DNA of 64,000 nt from Sceloporus undulatus (GCF_019175285.1 NC_056530.1:9386524-9450523), one strand, 5' to 3'; counted from the first letter of the stretch, positions 10,463 through 21,301 are shown. Made by a program: numbers and translations. The notes: a model not told the origin generated them from the letters alone.

Positions 10463-10853
10463 TTATTGCACGGGGCTCCAGGAGCGCAAATAGCATGGAA
10501 TGAAAGGGGGCATGACGAGAACGGAATGTGGAAAGGGCTCATTTTATCGCATGCCGGCACACTGCTAACACCGCTGGAAGTCCCCGTTCCATTCTGTGCC
10601 AGAGAGGCAATTTTCAGGAACGGTTTAGAACAGTTCTTGAAAATTGGCCTCTGGGGGACAGATGGGGAACGGAACGAGGACTTCCGTTGGACTGGATGGC
10701 CCTTGTGGTCTCTTCCAACTCTATGATTCTATGACGTTTGGTGGCATTGGCGACATTCTGGCGTGTGATGAAATGTGTCCTTTCCCCATTCTGTTCCCAG
10801 CACACCCCCTTTTGTTCCGTGCCATTTGCGTTCCCCGTGTAATAAGTTCCATG
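10463..10853. mobile_element. Palindromic MITE, second copy, with CR1 tail insert
   Basis: The left end 'cgggg-ctccaggagcgcaa' and right end 'ttgcgttccccgtgtaata' are inverted. A 49-base CR1 3' terminus (10685-10733) interrupts the right half. Confidence 0.7.
10685..10733 (+). mobile_element. Very short CR1 3' terminus
   Basis: 'ttggactggatggccc' to 'ctctatgattctatga' only, placed in the middle of the palindromic MITE. Confidence 0.75.
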
Positions 10854-10854
10854 T

Positions 10855-11822
10855 TTTACTTGTGGTCCACAAAGACTTTTAGATTTACATGTACTGCTGT
10901 CAAGCCAGGTGTCTCCCATCCTATAGCTGTGCATTCCATTTTTACTGCCCTGTACAATTTTTCAGTCAGCACTCCGAATTGCTGCATTTTTCAGTAGCTA
11001 AGCAGCTTTCAAATCATCTTCAATTAACTATCAGAGCCAAGTGAGTCCTCTCACATACTTTGCATTCCTCTGGCTAGAAAGCATGCTGACGAAACCGATG
11101 TAGGTCTGCAATGTAGGTACACCCGAAACAAAAAAGTCACCAAAGTGCAAAAAAGTCTGGGTTTTAATTGCTTTTTATTTGTCTGAAACCAAGAAGATAA
11201 TGACAGCTCCAACAGCCATTCTGAAATTAAGAATGGTTAAGAATGGTTTCCAGGAATTAAGATAAATGCAACATGCAATTACGACAAAGAGGAGGGAAAG
11301 CCCTAGGCGGATAATTTGGCAAGATATGTGCAGAAGATAAACTAATAGGTCTTCAACCTATTATGATACTCTTCTCCTCCCAGTGGTTGAGTGCGGAATT
11401 GGTAGGACTCCTTAAAAAGGTTGGGCAGGAATCCCAGTACAAACTGCAATAGATCCATGGATATTCCAAGAACTTTTGCTGCAACCAGCTAAGAATCTTC
11501 AACTGCCCACAAGTGTGGGTAGATATGAGTTTGTTTTATAGCTGGGGGGTTGAAATGCTTAAGTTATGCTAAAGCAGCAAATATTCCAAGTTTACTGATT
11601 TGGTAGGGGCAGTCTCGATTGATTCATCGGATTGGATTAATTAATCGGATCATTAATTGATTAATTGATTGGATCACCCAATCATTCCACTTTATCAGCT
11701 GCTTTTAAAATGCCCCAGTTTTTCTGGATACGGTATTCCAAGTGGGGCGGAAACGGAATAAAGAGATACATTGAGGAAAACAGGACAAATAACCACAGGA
11801 GAAAGTTTCATGGTTTCAGAAT
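10855..11822. other. Unassigned stretch with a possible old 3' end
   Basis: No gene seen. 'ttttaattgctttttatttg' at about 11161-11180 looks like a minus-strand poly(A) region (AATAAA complement) similar to the 3' ends of neighbouring EDC genes, so a lost EDC gene is possible but not shown. 11620-11680 is rich in 'ttgattgattaat' repeats. Confidence 0.3.
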
Positions 11823-11828
11823 TTTAAT
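11823..11828 (-). promoter_or_regulatory. Possible distal poly(A) signal of the 576-residue EDC gene
   Basis: ATTAAA on the minus strand, 316 bases past the stop. A canonical AATAAA also lies at 12102-12107, only 37 bases past the stop, so two 3' ends are possible. Confidence 0.4.
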
Positions 11829-12101
11829 GATCAGAGTTGCTATATAAAGATTAGATATGACAGATTGCCCATCACCAAGAGGAAAAGCAGAATGCCATGG
11901 ATCTGCTGGAGGGCTTCTCAAGAATATTGGGGGAAAGAATCTTCCTCTTCTTGAAGGAGGTAGGCACAAAGATTTAGACAGACTGGATATTAGCAGATGA
12001 GACCAGGAAGATAAGCCAGTTTTGACGCTAATATTCCAGATGCTGAACTAACAACCAGCCAGCTGCTTTCACATTCAGGTTTTTGGACAGTGACTGGTAG
12101 G

Positions 12102-12107
12102 TTTATT
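12102..12107 (-). promoter_or_regulatory. Proximal poly(A) signal of the 576-residue EDC gene
   Basis: AATAAA on the minus strand just past the stop codon at 12144. Confidence 0.45.
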
Positions 12108-12143
12108 CTTATTATTTCTCAAGCCTCATTCAGATTGCTATGG

Positions 12144-13874
12144 TCAACACTTGGATTGATAAATGTTGCAACCACAGGACTGGCCACAGCAGGACTGAGA
12201 GCAGCGAGACTGGTTGCAGCCACAGGGAATGCAATAGCATCGGGCACAACAGCGTGGTTGGCATTGGGAGGACACGCACCGAGGACAACAGCAGGGCACA
12301 CTAGTGTAAATGGCATAGCGGATCTGGGAACTGCAGCATGGGGAGCATCCACATGTGGGGCAGAGAGACTGGGAACATTGGCAGGGAGAACATCCACATT
12401 TGGAGCAGAGAGACTGGGAACAGCAGCAAGGAGAGCATCCACACTTAGAACATTTAGAACTGGAAGAAGAAGACTTGGCACAGCAGCAGGGAGAACATCC
12501 ACACTTGGAACAGAGAGACTGGGAACAGCAGCAAGGTGAACATCCACACTTGGAACATTTGGAACTGGAAGAAGAAGACTTGGAACAGCAGCAAGGTGAG
12601 CATCCACACTTGGAACATTTGGAACTGAAAGAAGACTTAGAACAGCGACAGGGAGAACACCCACATTTGGAGCAAAGAGACTGGGGACAGCAGCAAGGTG
12701 AGCATCCACATTTGGAACATTTGGAACTGAAAGAAGACTTAGAACAGTGGCAGGGAGAACACCCACATTTGGAGCAAAGAGACTGGGGACAGCAGCAAGG
12801 TGAGCATCCACACTTGGAACATTTGGAACTGGAAGAAGAAGACTTAGAACAGCGGCAGGGAGAACACCCACATTTGGAGCATGTAGACTGGGAACAGCAG
12901 CAAGGCGAGCATCCACACTTGGAACATTTGGAACTGGAAAAAGAAGACTTGGAACAGCAGCATGGAGAACATCCACATTTGGAGCAGAGAGACTGGGAAC
13001 AGCAGCAAGGTGAGCATCCACACTTGGAACATTTGGAACTTGAGGAAGACTTGAAACAGCAGCAAGGGGAGCATCCGCACTGAAGACACTTGGACTTAGG
13101 AGAAGACTTAGAACAGCAACATGGGGAATATCCACACTTAGAACATTTGGAACTGGACAAAGACTGGCAGCATGAGCAAGGAGAACATCCACACTTTGAA
13201 CACTTAGTACTGGAAGAAGACTTGGAACAGCAGCATGGGGAGCATCCACACTGAAGACACTTGGAACTAGAAGACTTAGAACAGCAACAGGGTGAGCATC
13301 CACACTTGGAACATTTGGAACTGGTCAAAGATTGGGAACAGGAGCAAGGAGAACATCCACACTTGGAACACTTTGAACTGAGAGTAGAAGACTTGGAACA
13401 ACAGCAAGGGGAACATCCACACTGGGAACACTTGGAAATCTTAGTTCCAGAACATGACTTAGAGCAGCAACAGGGTGAACATCCACACTTGGAGCATAGA
13501 GACTGGGAACAGCAGCAAGGAGAACATCCACACTTGGAACATTTGGAAATCTTAGAACTGGAAGACTTAGAACAGCAACAGGGAGAACATCCACACTTGG
13601 AACAGAGAGACTTTGAACAGCAACATGGAGAACATCCACATTTGGAACACTTAGAAGAAGTCCTAGAACAACTGCAAGGGGAGCATCCACATTTCGAACA
13701 GAGAGACTTTGAACAAGAACAGGGGAAGCATCCACATTTGGAACAGCTGCGTATCTGGGAACAACGGCAGGGGGAACATCCACACTTGGAACAGCTGCGG
13801 ATCTGGGTACAGCAGCAGCAAGGTGAGCATCCACATTGGGAACAACAAGGAGTCTTGGTTCCAGAACAGGCCAT
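12144..13874 (-). CDS. Large cysteine-rich EDC protein, 576 residues, 29 CGCSPC repeats
   Basis: The largest protein in the window, very probably a structural component of hard cornified epidermis. It starts MACSGTKTPCCSQCGCSPCC. I count 29 copies of the hexapeptide CGCSPC (two with one change), mostly in alternating long (KCSKCGCSPCCCSKSSSSS) and short (LCSKCGCSPCCCSQS) units through residue about 512. A non-repeat C-terminal region follows (about 63 residues: IRYAIYTSVPCCCPRC, then CYCIPCGCNQSRCSQSCCG, ending NIYQSKC). I chose the Met at 13874 because acceptor 'cctcttgcag' ends at 13890, making the upstream codons intronic. Exon 1 is at about 14627-14680. Long open frames also run across this gene on the plus strand (EHPHLE repeats) and in another minus frame. 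They arise from the repetitive codons and lack the promoter and splice context. Exact family name unknown. Confidence 0.92.
   Translation of the reverse strand: MACSGTKTPCCSQCGCSPCCCCTQIRSCSKCGCSPCRCSQIRSCSKCGCFPCSCSKSLCSKCGCSPCSCSRTSSKCSKCGCSPCCCSKSLCSKCGCSPCCCSKSSSSKISKCSKCGCSPCCCSQSLCSKCGCSPCCCSKSCSGTKISKCSQCGCSPCCCSKSSTLSSKCSKCGCSPCSCSQSLTSSKCSKCGCSPCCCSKSSSSKCLQCGCSPCCCSKSSSSTKCSKCGCSPCSCCQSLSSSKCSKCGYSPCCCSKSSPKSKCLQCGCSPCCCFKSSSSSKCSKCGCSPCCCSQSLCSKCGCSPCCCSKSSFSSSKCSKCGCSPCCCSQSTCSKCGCSPCRCSKSSSSSSKCSKCGCSPCCCPQSLCSKCGCSPCHCSKSSFSSKCSKCGCSPCCCPQSLCSKCGCSPCRCSKSSFSSKCSKCGCSPCCCSKSSSSSSKCSKCGCSPCCCSQSLCSKCGCSPCCCAKSSSSSSKCSKCGCSPCCCSQSLCSKCGCSPCQCSQSLCPTCGCSPCCSSQIRYAIYTSVPCCCPRCVSSQCQPRCCARCYCIPCGCNQSRCSQSCCGQSCGCNIYQSKC
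12370..13850 (-). repeat. Coding repeat array, alternating long and short CGCSPC units
   Basis: The DNA unit centres on the plus-strand motif 'ggagaacatccacacttgga' or 'ggtgagcatccacacttgga'. Adjacent units differ mainly in Ser codon number, which suggests growth by unequal exchange. Confidence 0.85.
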
Positions 13875-14084
13875 TTTAGTGTAGTAAATCTGCAAGAGGC
13901 AAAAGATTATTTTGTTATATGCATCCTTTCCAATATTCACAGATATGCCTTGTCCAGTGGCATCTATATCTTTGTGCTAGATTGGGATCAATTGCTTCTT
14001 GGTTAACTAATCTCATGGTATACATTCTACCCTTCAGTGCTAAAAAACCTTGTTGGTGGACATTGTCAGTGAGCTTTGCCAATA

Positions 14085-14161
<77 letters not shown>
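14085..14161. repeat. Compound (TA)n(GA)n microsatellite
   Basis: About 18 TA units pass directly into about 19 GA units. Confidence 0.97.
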
Positions 14162-14163
<2 letters not shown>

Positions 14164-14221
14164 ACTGTGTGAAGTGAATCTTCAGGAAATATTTCAATAT
14201 GCACAGTGTAGGTGCAAATAA

Positions 14222-14462
14222 TCATGTCAGAAAGATTCTCCTAATGTTGAGGTGGAATCTCTTTTCCTCTACTTTGCATCCATTGCTCTGGGTCCTATTC
14301 TCTGGAACAGCAGAAAATAAGCTTGCTCCCTCCTCAACATGACATACCAGGGCTATCATATCACCTCTTAAACTTCTCTTTTCCAAGCTAAACATCCCCA
14401 GCTCCCTAAGTCGTTCCTCATAGGGCATGGTTTCAAGACCCTTCACCATTTGAGTCACCAAG
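14222..14462 (-). mobile_element. CR1 LINE fragment in intron
   Basis: Complement of the CR1 3' ORF end ('aatgttgaggtggaatctct' at the left, 'gggcatggtttcaagaccct' at the right). The 3' UTR is missing. Confidence 0.8.
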
Positions 14463-14626
14463 GACAGAAGGAAGGAAGGAATGGACCAGAAGTACAGAAA
14501 AGGTATCTGTTGGATCTCGCCATGCAAGTAGTTCCAGAGCAACCGTTCATTAACTCCTGCAGCAAGAAGAACCTCCATCTAAATTCTCTTTTCCTCTCCT
14601 GCTTTCAGCAGTACCATTCAACTTAC

Positions 14627-14710
14627 CTTGTTTGGCAGTGAGAACTTGTAAGCGCAAGGGAGATGCCAGCGACTGAATGAAGAACCAAGAGGTGGCTGAA
14701 CGGTTTTATA
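14627..14710 (-). promoter_or_regulatory. TATA box and non-coding exon 1 of the 576-residue EDC gene
   Basis: Minus strand TATAAAA at 14704-14710, start expected near 14680. Exon 1 ends '...ccaaacaag' at 14627 before GTAAG. Confidence 0.8.
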
Positions 14711-16257
14711 CATCTCCAAGGGCCCTACCCTTAGGAAGTGAGGAACAAGAGAAGAATGGGCCAGTTCGTGATGACTTACCAAAAACTCATGTCCATGTGC
14801 CGCACCATCTTTCGAGCCAAATCCTTTGATCTTTTTTTCCCTTCACCTCCGTATCTTTCATTATGAGAGGATTTTCCTATGGTATATAATTACAGGCCTT
14901 TCACGAGCATCACAGCATCGTTCTTACATCATCCACACCAGAGGGAACTTGAATAATTTCTTCCACGCACAGAAACACTGGGAGAATGGAGTGATCTTCC
15001 AATAGTGCTCCATGCGCTCAGCATCACAGTAATTACTCAGCCACACATGATTGTTCACATTCTGGTCACCCTTTCTGACTTTTCTTGCTGGAGGTCATAT
15101 GTTTTTTGTGTAAAATCCTAACCGTTGAGTTGTAATTAGTCATAACATCTACATTTGACTAACGTTATGGGGAAAAAATGGAATGAGGACTCAGGAGACT
15201 TCAAGGTATCTTTTTGAATTTACCCTCACTCCACGTCTGTTATGGCACTGAATCTACTTAATGGTTTCATTGCCACTTAAAAGAGGATATCCAAGGCTTT
15301 GAACCTAATTTGGTGACTGCTATCAGCTCCTCGGGTACCTACTTTATATTTTGGACTAAAACGCTGAACAAATGTCAACCTTGTGCAACCAAGGAACAAA
15401 TTCACCAAGCTATTGGTATTGGACCTACTAGCCACTATTGATTGTGATCCAAAAACATCTGGAGATGTTTCTTCACCCTTGTTTTACAGAAAGGAATTTA
15501 CTGCCCACAGTCAATGTACCAATGCCATATCTAGGCTGGAGGAGTGGGCTGTGGAGGAACAGCTGGAGACTGCCAAGACAAATGTGACAGAGGGGAAGCC
15601 CACTTTTGGGACCCTTGGGAGATCCTTGGCCTAAAGGATACAACAGAGTCTTCCTTCAATCCATGAATACATTCCTATCTGAATCAGCGATGGAAACTGA
15701 ACAGTCAGATAGCCCTAAGGAGTGCAAATGTCCAGTGTTTGTCATGGAGTCCAACTTTGTCAGCTGCTAGATGCAGAAGTGCATGAATGAGGAATAAGGA
15801 TTGCTTGTGAGTAAAGGGATATTCATGAGAAAGGCACATCTCATGACCAGATCATCTTTGCTCTGTTGCCACTGATGTGTTGTGTCTAGGTGGGGCTCTG
15901 GATGCTCAGTCATAAAAACCTTCAATCATAGGCTGGAACCACGTTTGGACACTGAGGCTGGAATGCTGTCCTTCTTACATGTGCACAAGTTCCCTCGCAC
16001 AAGCAGGTGGACATGTTTGGCCAATGCGTAATGGCCACATTCAGCTGAAGGTTGTAAAAGTCGAGGCACACATGTGATGCTACTGTACAGCATGGTGTTC
16101 CATGTGGCATATTGCACTTTGTTGACCATTGTGCATTGATTGCACAGTTGTGCATTGGTGTGCAATGTTCATTGGTTGCACAGGGTTGAAATTGTGTAAC
16201 AAGGTAGTGTCATATAACCCAGACATCATTCAACGAACATAGTTACCCTATAGAGAG
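14711..16257. other. Gene-poor stretch upstream of the 576-residue gene
   Basis: No recognised gene or repeat. The first few hundred bases are the likely 5' flank of the minus-strand gene. An 83-codon open frame at 15383-15634 has ordinary composition but no splice or promoter context and no family I recognise. Confidence 0.35.
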
Positions 16258-16482
16258 ACAGCTTGGTGTATTGGTTTGAGTGTTGGAGGGGTTGAATCCC
16301 AGCTCCGCCATGAAAACGCACTGGGTGACTTGGGCATGTCACTCTCTCAGCCTCAGAGGAAGGCAATGGCCAGTGGTTTCTTTCTCTCTGGAGAAATGTG
16401 CCAAGAAAAACCCCTGATAGGTTCATCTCAGGAACACTGCAAGTCGGAAATGACTTGAAGGCACACAACCGCAACAACAAGG
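16258..16482 (+). mobile_element. Sauria-type tRNA SINE
   Basis: The head is 'cagcttggtgtattggttt', then 'actgggtgacttgggc', then the tail 'aaatgacttgaaggcacaca' and a CAA-rich end. Confidence 0.85.
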
Positions 16483-16539
16483 TTACTCCATGTCTGGTTT
16501 TCTGTTAGGAAAATATGGGCAAATAAGTGTCCCTTATGT

Positions 16540-16795
16540 AGTTTTTTGTGGGTTTTTCGGGCTAAGTGTCCATGTTCTAGAAGAGTTTATTTCTGATGTT
16601 TCTCCAGCATCTGTGGCTGGAATCTTCCAAGAACACTGGCATGGAAGAGAGTGGGGTATATATATTGCATGCCAGCATACTTTGAAGGTGCCAGCCACAG
16701 ACGCTGGCAAAACATCAGAAATAAACTCTTCTAGGACATGGTCACATAACCTGAAAAAAACCCACAAAAAACTATGGATGCCGGCCATGAAAACC
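16540..16795. mobile_element. Palindromic Penelope-like unit with hammerhead-like arms, copy 2
   Basis: Inverted arms of the same unit as copy 1, 256 bases, flanked by a perfect 12-base duplication TGTCCCTTATGT at 16528-16539 and 16796-16807. The longest, most complete example of the unit here. Confidence 0.8.
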
Positions 16796-16807
16796 TGTCC
16801 CTTATGT

Positions 16808-17520
16808 GAGTGTAAGTCCCTTTTCTGGTGCTACAGTGGTTAGTATTCCCTATCTCCCTCCACAACACCCAGAGCTCCACTCTGACTTAATGTAAGAACT
16901 GTGAAACCACCTCACACAGCCACTGCATGATTTATACTAAGCAGACCAAGAGCAGAAACACATTTGGCTCATTCCCCATAGACAGGCACAAAATAAAGTC
17001 ATCATCGCTGAAGTCTTAAGGTTCTTCCTGCAGTCTCAGTGTTGCTGTGATCATTTTGCATCTGGCAATGATGCAGAGCCCAACATTTTCCTGATCTTGC
17101 CTGTTTGCTACAAAGCAACTTACAGTCGTGTGTGGTGGCTTCAGAGGCTATTTAATAAGTTGAGAAGAGCATATATTGTCTGGTATAGCACAGGTTCACA
17201 TGCAGAGATTTACGTCATGCTGAAGGCATGTTGAATTGAGGTCCTTGTGTCCCTGATGTAGAATCTCACCCCAAAGTCTTAGCTTTGTGGTCCATATAAC
17301 TGACTAGTTCTTCACTGAACCCTTCCCCTTTTGGTTTGGATCTTCACTTCTAGTGTTTGTTTGTTTTGTTTTATAGAGGATTTTTGTTCAAGGTCCAAGA
17401 CTCAATGCCTTTGGGCCTTTGACTGCTTTTAACCCTGCTTTCTGTGTTTGATGTGTATATGAATGCTTGACTATCTTTAGACTTCATCAGAGGTATGATC
17501 CTTGCTAAGACCAACTTGAA
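16808..17520. other. Unassigned stretch
   Basis: About 700 bases with no gene or repeat recognised. Confidence 0.3.
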
Positions 17521-17522
17521 AA

Positions 17523-17720
17523 CCAGTGTGATGTAGTGTTTTGTGCACTGGATTATAACTGGAGATCAAGCTTCGAAACCTGATCAGCCATGGAAACCCA
17601 CCAGGTGATCTTAGGCGAGTGACACACTCTCAGGCCAAGAAAACCCCACAATAGGTTCACCTTAGGGTTGCCATAAGTTGAAAATGACTTGAAAGCACTC
17701 AGCAACAACAACAACCTGCT
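17523..17720 (+). mobile_element. Sauria-type tRNA SINE
   Basis: The head is 'ccagtgtgatgtagtgtttt', the tail 'ataagttgaaaatgacttga' and then a CAA-rich end. Confidence 0.8.
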
Positions 17721-17814
17721 CTGTCTAGACAATGGGGGGACACAGATGGACGGCTCCATGCTGCCCTTCTTTAACCCCCGTCGGTGCCGTGCCAATCACA
17801 CTGTGCGGCACCAA

Positions 17815-18048
17815 CATGCTCCCTATAAAGAAGTTGCTTAGAGCAGCTTCCTTTTAGGAGTGTCACATGCCCTGACACCATCGCTTCTGGCAAATGCTGT
17901 TTGGGTGCATGGATGCCCACGCATCATCGTCCGTGACCCGTGTGGGGCCTGCTATTAGGGCTGGGTGCATATGGATGCCCAGCCCTACAGAGTCCTTAAA
18001 TCAGCTCCAGCATGGCGCTTTTGCCCGTCTGTATCAGGCCTAAATCTT
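17815..18048. mobile_element. MITE of the 'ATACAGACC' family, diverged
   Basis: It contains paired 'gggtgcatggatgcccac' and 'gggtgcatatggatgcccag' blocks and ends 'cgtctgtatcaggcc', as in the copies at 38478, 39425, 44072, 58050 and 60166. Confidence 0.45.
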
Positions 18049-18049
18049 T

Positions 18050-19100
18050 AGAACATTTTTAGAATAGGTGCTCCCTCAAGTGGTTTAAGATGCCTACTTG
18101 CCATACTACATGATTACCTTCACCTAGTATTTAGCATATTCTTCTGTCCCTGGAAGGTTAAAAAGAAGCTGGATTTTCAAGTCTGAAGCATGCATCGCTG
18201 ATCCCATTGTACTTTATCACAAGGAATACATATTCCCTTTAACATGGATTCCATAAATCAGGACAACTCATTACTCCACATTTTGTTCGCCTAAATTTAA
18301 GGTCCTGAAATTGCAGTGTTGCATTATGCATAGACATTGGTTTTGCTTGAACAGTAAGTAAAAATAAAGAAATGCATAAATAAATGGAGCTCTCATCGAG
18401 AACATCCTCAGGTAAGTCCACATGATGCAAACTTGATAATAGGAACAAATTAGAAGGTGCAACGTATTTTCTCATCCATACTAAACATTATGTCTTTCAG
18501 GCTCATTCAGGTTTTTTTTTATTCAAGCATGTGAGTTAGGTGGACTAATTTATGAAGCAGGGAAAAGATAGCCTTCTGGCCATAGAGGCCAAAGTGTAGT
18601 AAGTGTCAGGAGCCTCGTGATGACAGCAATGGCCCTCAAATTCCCATTAATGTCTTTCTATGCCAATGCACTTGTTTGAAGTAGAGTCATCTAACTACCT
18701 TTCGTGTCAGGATCTGGAGTCTAATAACAGGTAGCTTCATGGAAGCTTTGCAGAATCATATTCCTAAGCTAATTCTTTTCTTATTAGTGAGAGAAGAAGT
18801 GATCTGAGTCAGAGGTCAAAGATAGCATGGTGGACACCTACCATTCAAGGTGCCATTCACGTTGGTTCATTTTGTACCTGAAGGACCATACCTGAAGGCC
18901 TTCCCACCTGACCTTGTGTAAAATATCCTTACCCATCCGTATACTCCAAATCATTGAATTGTTTAGATGATAACTTTAATTATTAGTATTAGTATTAGTA
19001 TTATATCTCCTCATATGAGCCTGCCCAAGCTCTAAGACAGGGGAGACACCCTCCAAAGCATGGTTGGTAGGAACCCAAGAGGAAGTCTCTTGTCCCACAC
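18050..19100. other. Unassigned stretch
   Basis: About 1 kb with no gene or repeat recognised apart from a short (TTAG/TATT) run near 18980. Confidence 0.3.
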
Positions 19101-19102
19101 TT

Positions 19103-19450
19103 AGAAGCTTATGCATTGCCCCCAGGGATGTGATGGGGCTGGAACAAAAGGGAGTGGGATGGGAACAGAAGGGGGCCAGGGACATATTTTACCGCACACC
19201 AGAATGCCGATGTCACCGGATGTTCCCATTCCGTTCCCGATCCGTCCCAGCAGAGGTGATTTTCAGGAACGCTTCTGAACAGTTCCTGAAAATCGCCTCC
19301 TCTGGGACGGATCGGGAACGGGATGGGAACTTCTGGTGGCTGTGGCAGTGTTCCTGTGTGCGGCAAAATGCATCCCTGGCCCCCTTCCGTTCCCATCCCG
19401 CTCCCATTCTTTCCGCCCCCATCAGATCCCTGGGGGCAATGTGATAAGCT
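19103..19450. mobile_element. Palindromic MITE, third copy of the 5773 family
   Basis: The left end 'gcattgcccccagggatgtg' is inverted at the right as 'gatccctgggggcaatgtg'. The centre is a 'tttcaggaacgcttctgaac' hairpin. Confidence 0.75.
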
Positions 19451-19999
19451 TATTGGAAACTCCCTTCCTAGGGAAGCCAGAGTGGTTCCTTCTCTGTTGC
19501 CTTTTTGGCAGCAAGTTCAGACCTTCCCATTCCACCAGGCCTTTGGGAGTGGGTGGTTGGCAAGACAAGGGCTTTGTACAAAGCTGTGTTGGCTGTAAAG
19601 TAAAGCTTTCAAATGATTTTAATTCTTCTTCTGAGTCAGCCTCCACTCATGGCAACCCTATGAATGAGACATGTCCAAGTCCCCATGTTCTCCGTTGATC
19701 TGCTTAGGTCTCCTTTTTTCAGCCCTGTGACCTCCATGACTGAGTCTATCCATCTGACATATGGTCCTCCTCTCTTTGTGATACCTTTTATATTTCCTAG
19801 CATTATGGTCTTTTCCGATGATTCATGCCTTCTCATGATGTGGCCAAAGTATGACAGCCTCAATTTAGTCCTCTTGGCTTCCAGGGAAAGTCCAGGATTG
19901 ATCTCTTCTAGGACCCATTTGTGCCTCTTTTTGGCCATCCACGATATCCTCAGCACTTTTCTCCAGCACCACATCTCAAATGAATTGGTTTTCTTTTTG

Positions 20000-20196
20000 T
20001 CAAGTCCCACTCTTTCATGGCCAGCATCCATAGCTTTTTTGTGGGTTTTTCGGACTATGTGACCATGTTCTAGCAGTTTACTCCTGACGTTTCGCCAGCA
20101 TCTGTGACTGGCTTCTTCAGAGAATGCTGGCATGGAAGAGAGTAGGCTCCTAGAACATGGCCACATAAGCCCAAAAAACCCACAAAAAACTATGGA
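20000..20196. mobile_element. Penelope-like hammerhead unit inserted in Bov-B, copy 3
   Basis: Inverted arms 'tttttgtgggtttttcgg' and 'ccaaaaaacccacaaaaaac'. It carries the best preserved hammerhead-like core in the window (minus strand, 20086-20120). Confidence 0.75.
20086..20120 (-). ncRNA. Hammerhead-ribozyme-like core
   Basis: Minus strand order: CTGAAGA, then a hairpin with arms GCCAG and CTGGC, then GAAACGTC. This is the order of a hammerhead (CUGANGA, stem II, GAAA, stem III, cleavage site GUC). Stem III would be only ACGU, which is self-complementary, so it could form only between two molecules. One extra base sits between CTGAAGA and stem II, which lowers confidence. Confidence 0.5.
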
Positions 20197-20269
20197 TTTT
20201 ATTTTTATCTGCATTCTTCACTGTCCAGATCTCATATTTGTACATGGGGATGGGGAATACAAAACTACA

Positions 20270-20345
20270 GGATGCTGTAGGATAGAGCCATGACACTCAA
20301 AATGGTGTCCAACTGCATTATTTCTACAGTGTCAATGCACCCAAA
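20270..20345. mobile_element. Half copy of the palindromic MITE seen at 649
   Basis: Only the right half is present: 'ggatagagccatgacactca' followed by 'gcattatttctacagtgtca'. Confidence 0.6.
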
Positions 20346-20389
20346 CTATTACCTTTTCAGCAAAGTCGCCATGTTAGGGTCCCTGGTGG

Positions 20390-20560
20390 TAAAGTGTTTA
20401 AATGCCAGTACTGCAGCCACAAGGTTGTGAGTGCGATCCCAGGGCTCCAGGGCTGACTCAGCCTTCCATCCTTTCGTAGGTTGGTAAAATAAGGACCTAG
20501 CTTGTTGTGAGCAACTGGCTTACAGACGGTAAACCATTTAGACAGTGCTTAGTTCACTGT
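20390..20560 (+). mobile_element. tRNA-derived SINE, second family
   Basis: 'tccctggtggtaaagtgttt' (A-box region), 'aaggttgtgagtgcgatccc' (B-box region), then 'gactcagccttccatccttt'. A second copy is at 42120. Confidence 0.7.
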
Positions 20561-21078
20561 GGAGTGAACTGGGGACGGACTATTGTTTAGTCTGTTGCAG
20601 TTTGCTGTCCAAAGTAAAAAACTGATAGACTTGTTGTCATCTCACATAGCCCTTTAAAGGTTTATGGCCAGGGTCATGATTTGCATCTTTCTGGATCCTA
20701 TTACATTCTGTCCCACAACTGTAAAAAATATGCTTTATCACCGGAGGCTGAAACATCACCCTTGCGACAACAACCAGCAAAACTGGGCAAAACACAAATA
20801 ACTAGATTGTGAGAACACTCTTCTTTAGAACAAACTGGAACAGTCCTCAGATGGATGCAATTCCTCCTTGCCCTTTTGCATTGCTGGAAGCAAATTCCCA
20901 GTCCAATAAAGTTTACTGAAGCAAGCTGAGATGTGTAAGCCAAAACCATGCGTTTGAAAGAAGATGAAAGAAGAGTCACATTCTGGCTCTGGAAGGAAGT
21001 GAGAAAGCCAGGTCTGTATTTGATCGAACTTGTCTTCATAGAGGATCATGGGACCGATGGATACCAAAGGGTTCCCTA
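20560..21078. other. Unassigned stretch
   Basis: About 500 bases without a recognised gene or repeat. Confidence 0.3.
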
Positions 21079-21301
21079 GGCTGCATCCACACTGCAGAAA
21101 TAATCCATTTTGACCCCACTTTAACTTCCATGGCTCAATGCTATGGAATTTTGGGATTTGTAGTTTGGTGAGCTATTTAGTCTTCTCTGTCAGAGAGCTC
21201 AGGGGACGCAACAAACTAGCAGTTCCAGGATAGCATGGGGCCATAGCATTAAAATGGTGCCAAACTGGATTATTTCTGCAGTGCAGATGAAGTCCAAGAG
21301 A
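21079..21301. mobile_element. Palindromic MITE, near-complete copy
   Basis: It starts gctgcatccacactgcag and ends ctgcagtgcagatgaagtc. The two halves pair around 'ttgtagtttggtgagc'. It is the cleanest copy of the family. Confidence 0.8.

Larger units (their letters stand above)
13890..14626 (-). other. Intron of the 576-residue EDC gene
   Basis: 737 bases between donor GTAAG (14622-14626) and acceptor ttgcag (13890-13895). It contains (TA)n(GA)n at 14085-14161 and a CR1 fragment at 14222-14462. Confidence 0.8.
19625..20255 (-). mobile_element. Bov-B LINE 3' fragment, split by a Penelope-like unit
   Basis: Minus-strand frame has the Bov-B/RTE C-terminal signature (NSFEMWCWRKVLRISW, KLRLSYFGHIMRR, RGGPYVRWIDSVMEV) at about 19690-19995. 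The sequence resumes at about 20197-20255 after the insert. Confidence 0.85.

Noticed and set aside
12119-13303. 394-codon minus-strand frame with NVPSVDAHLAAVPS repeats
   Set aside because: Frame-shifted shadow of the same repeat array; the Cys-rich frame alone has the right start after the acceptor.
12355-13884. Long plus-strand open frames with GEHPHLEQ repeats opposite the 576-residue gene
   Set aside because: They look involucrin-like but are the mirror of the CGCSPC codons, and they have no acceptor, TATA box or poly(A) signal on the plus strand.
19636-20214. 192-codon minus frame
   Set aside because: Bov-B LINE C-terminus plus the inserted palindromic unit.
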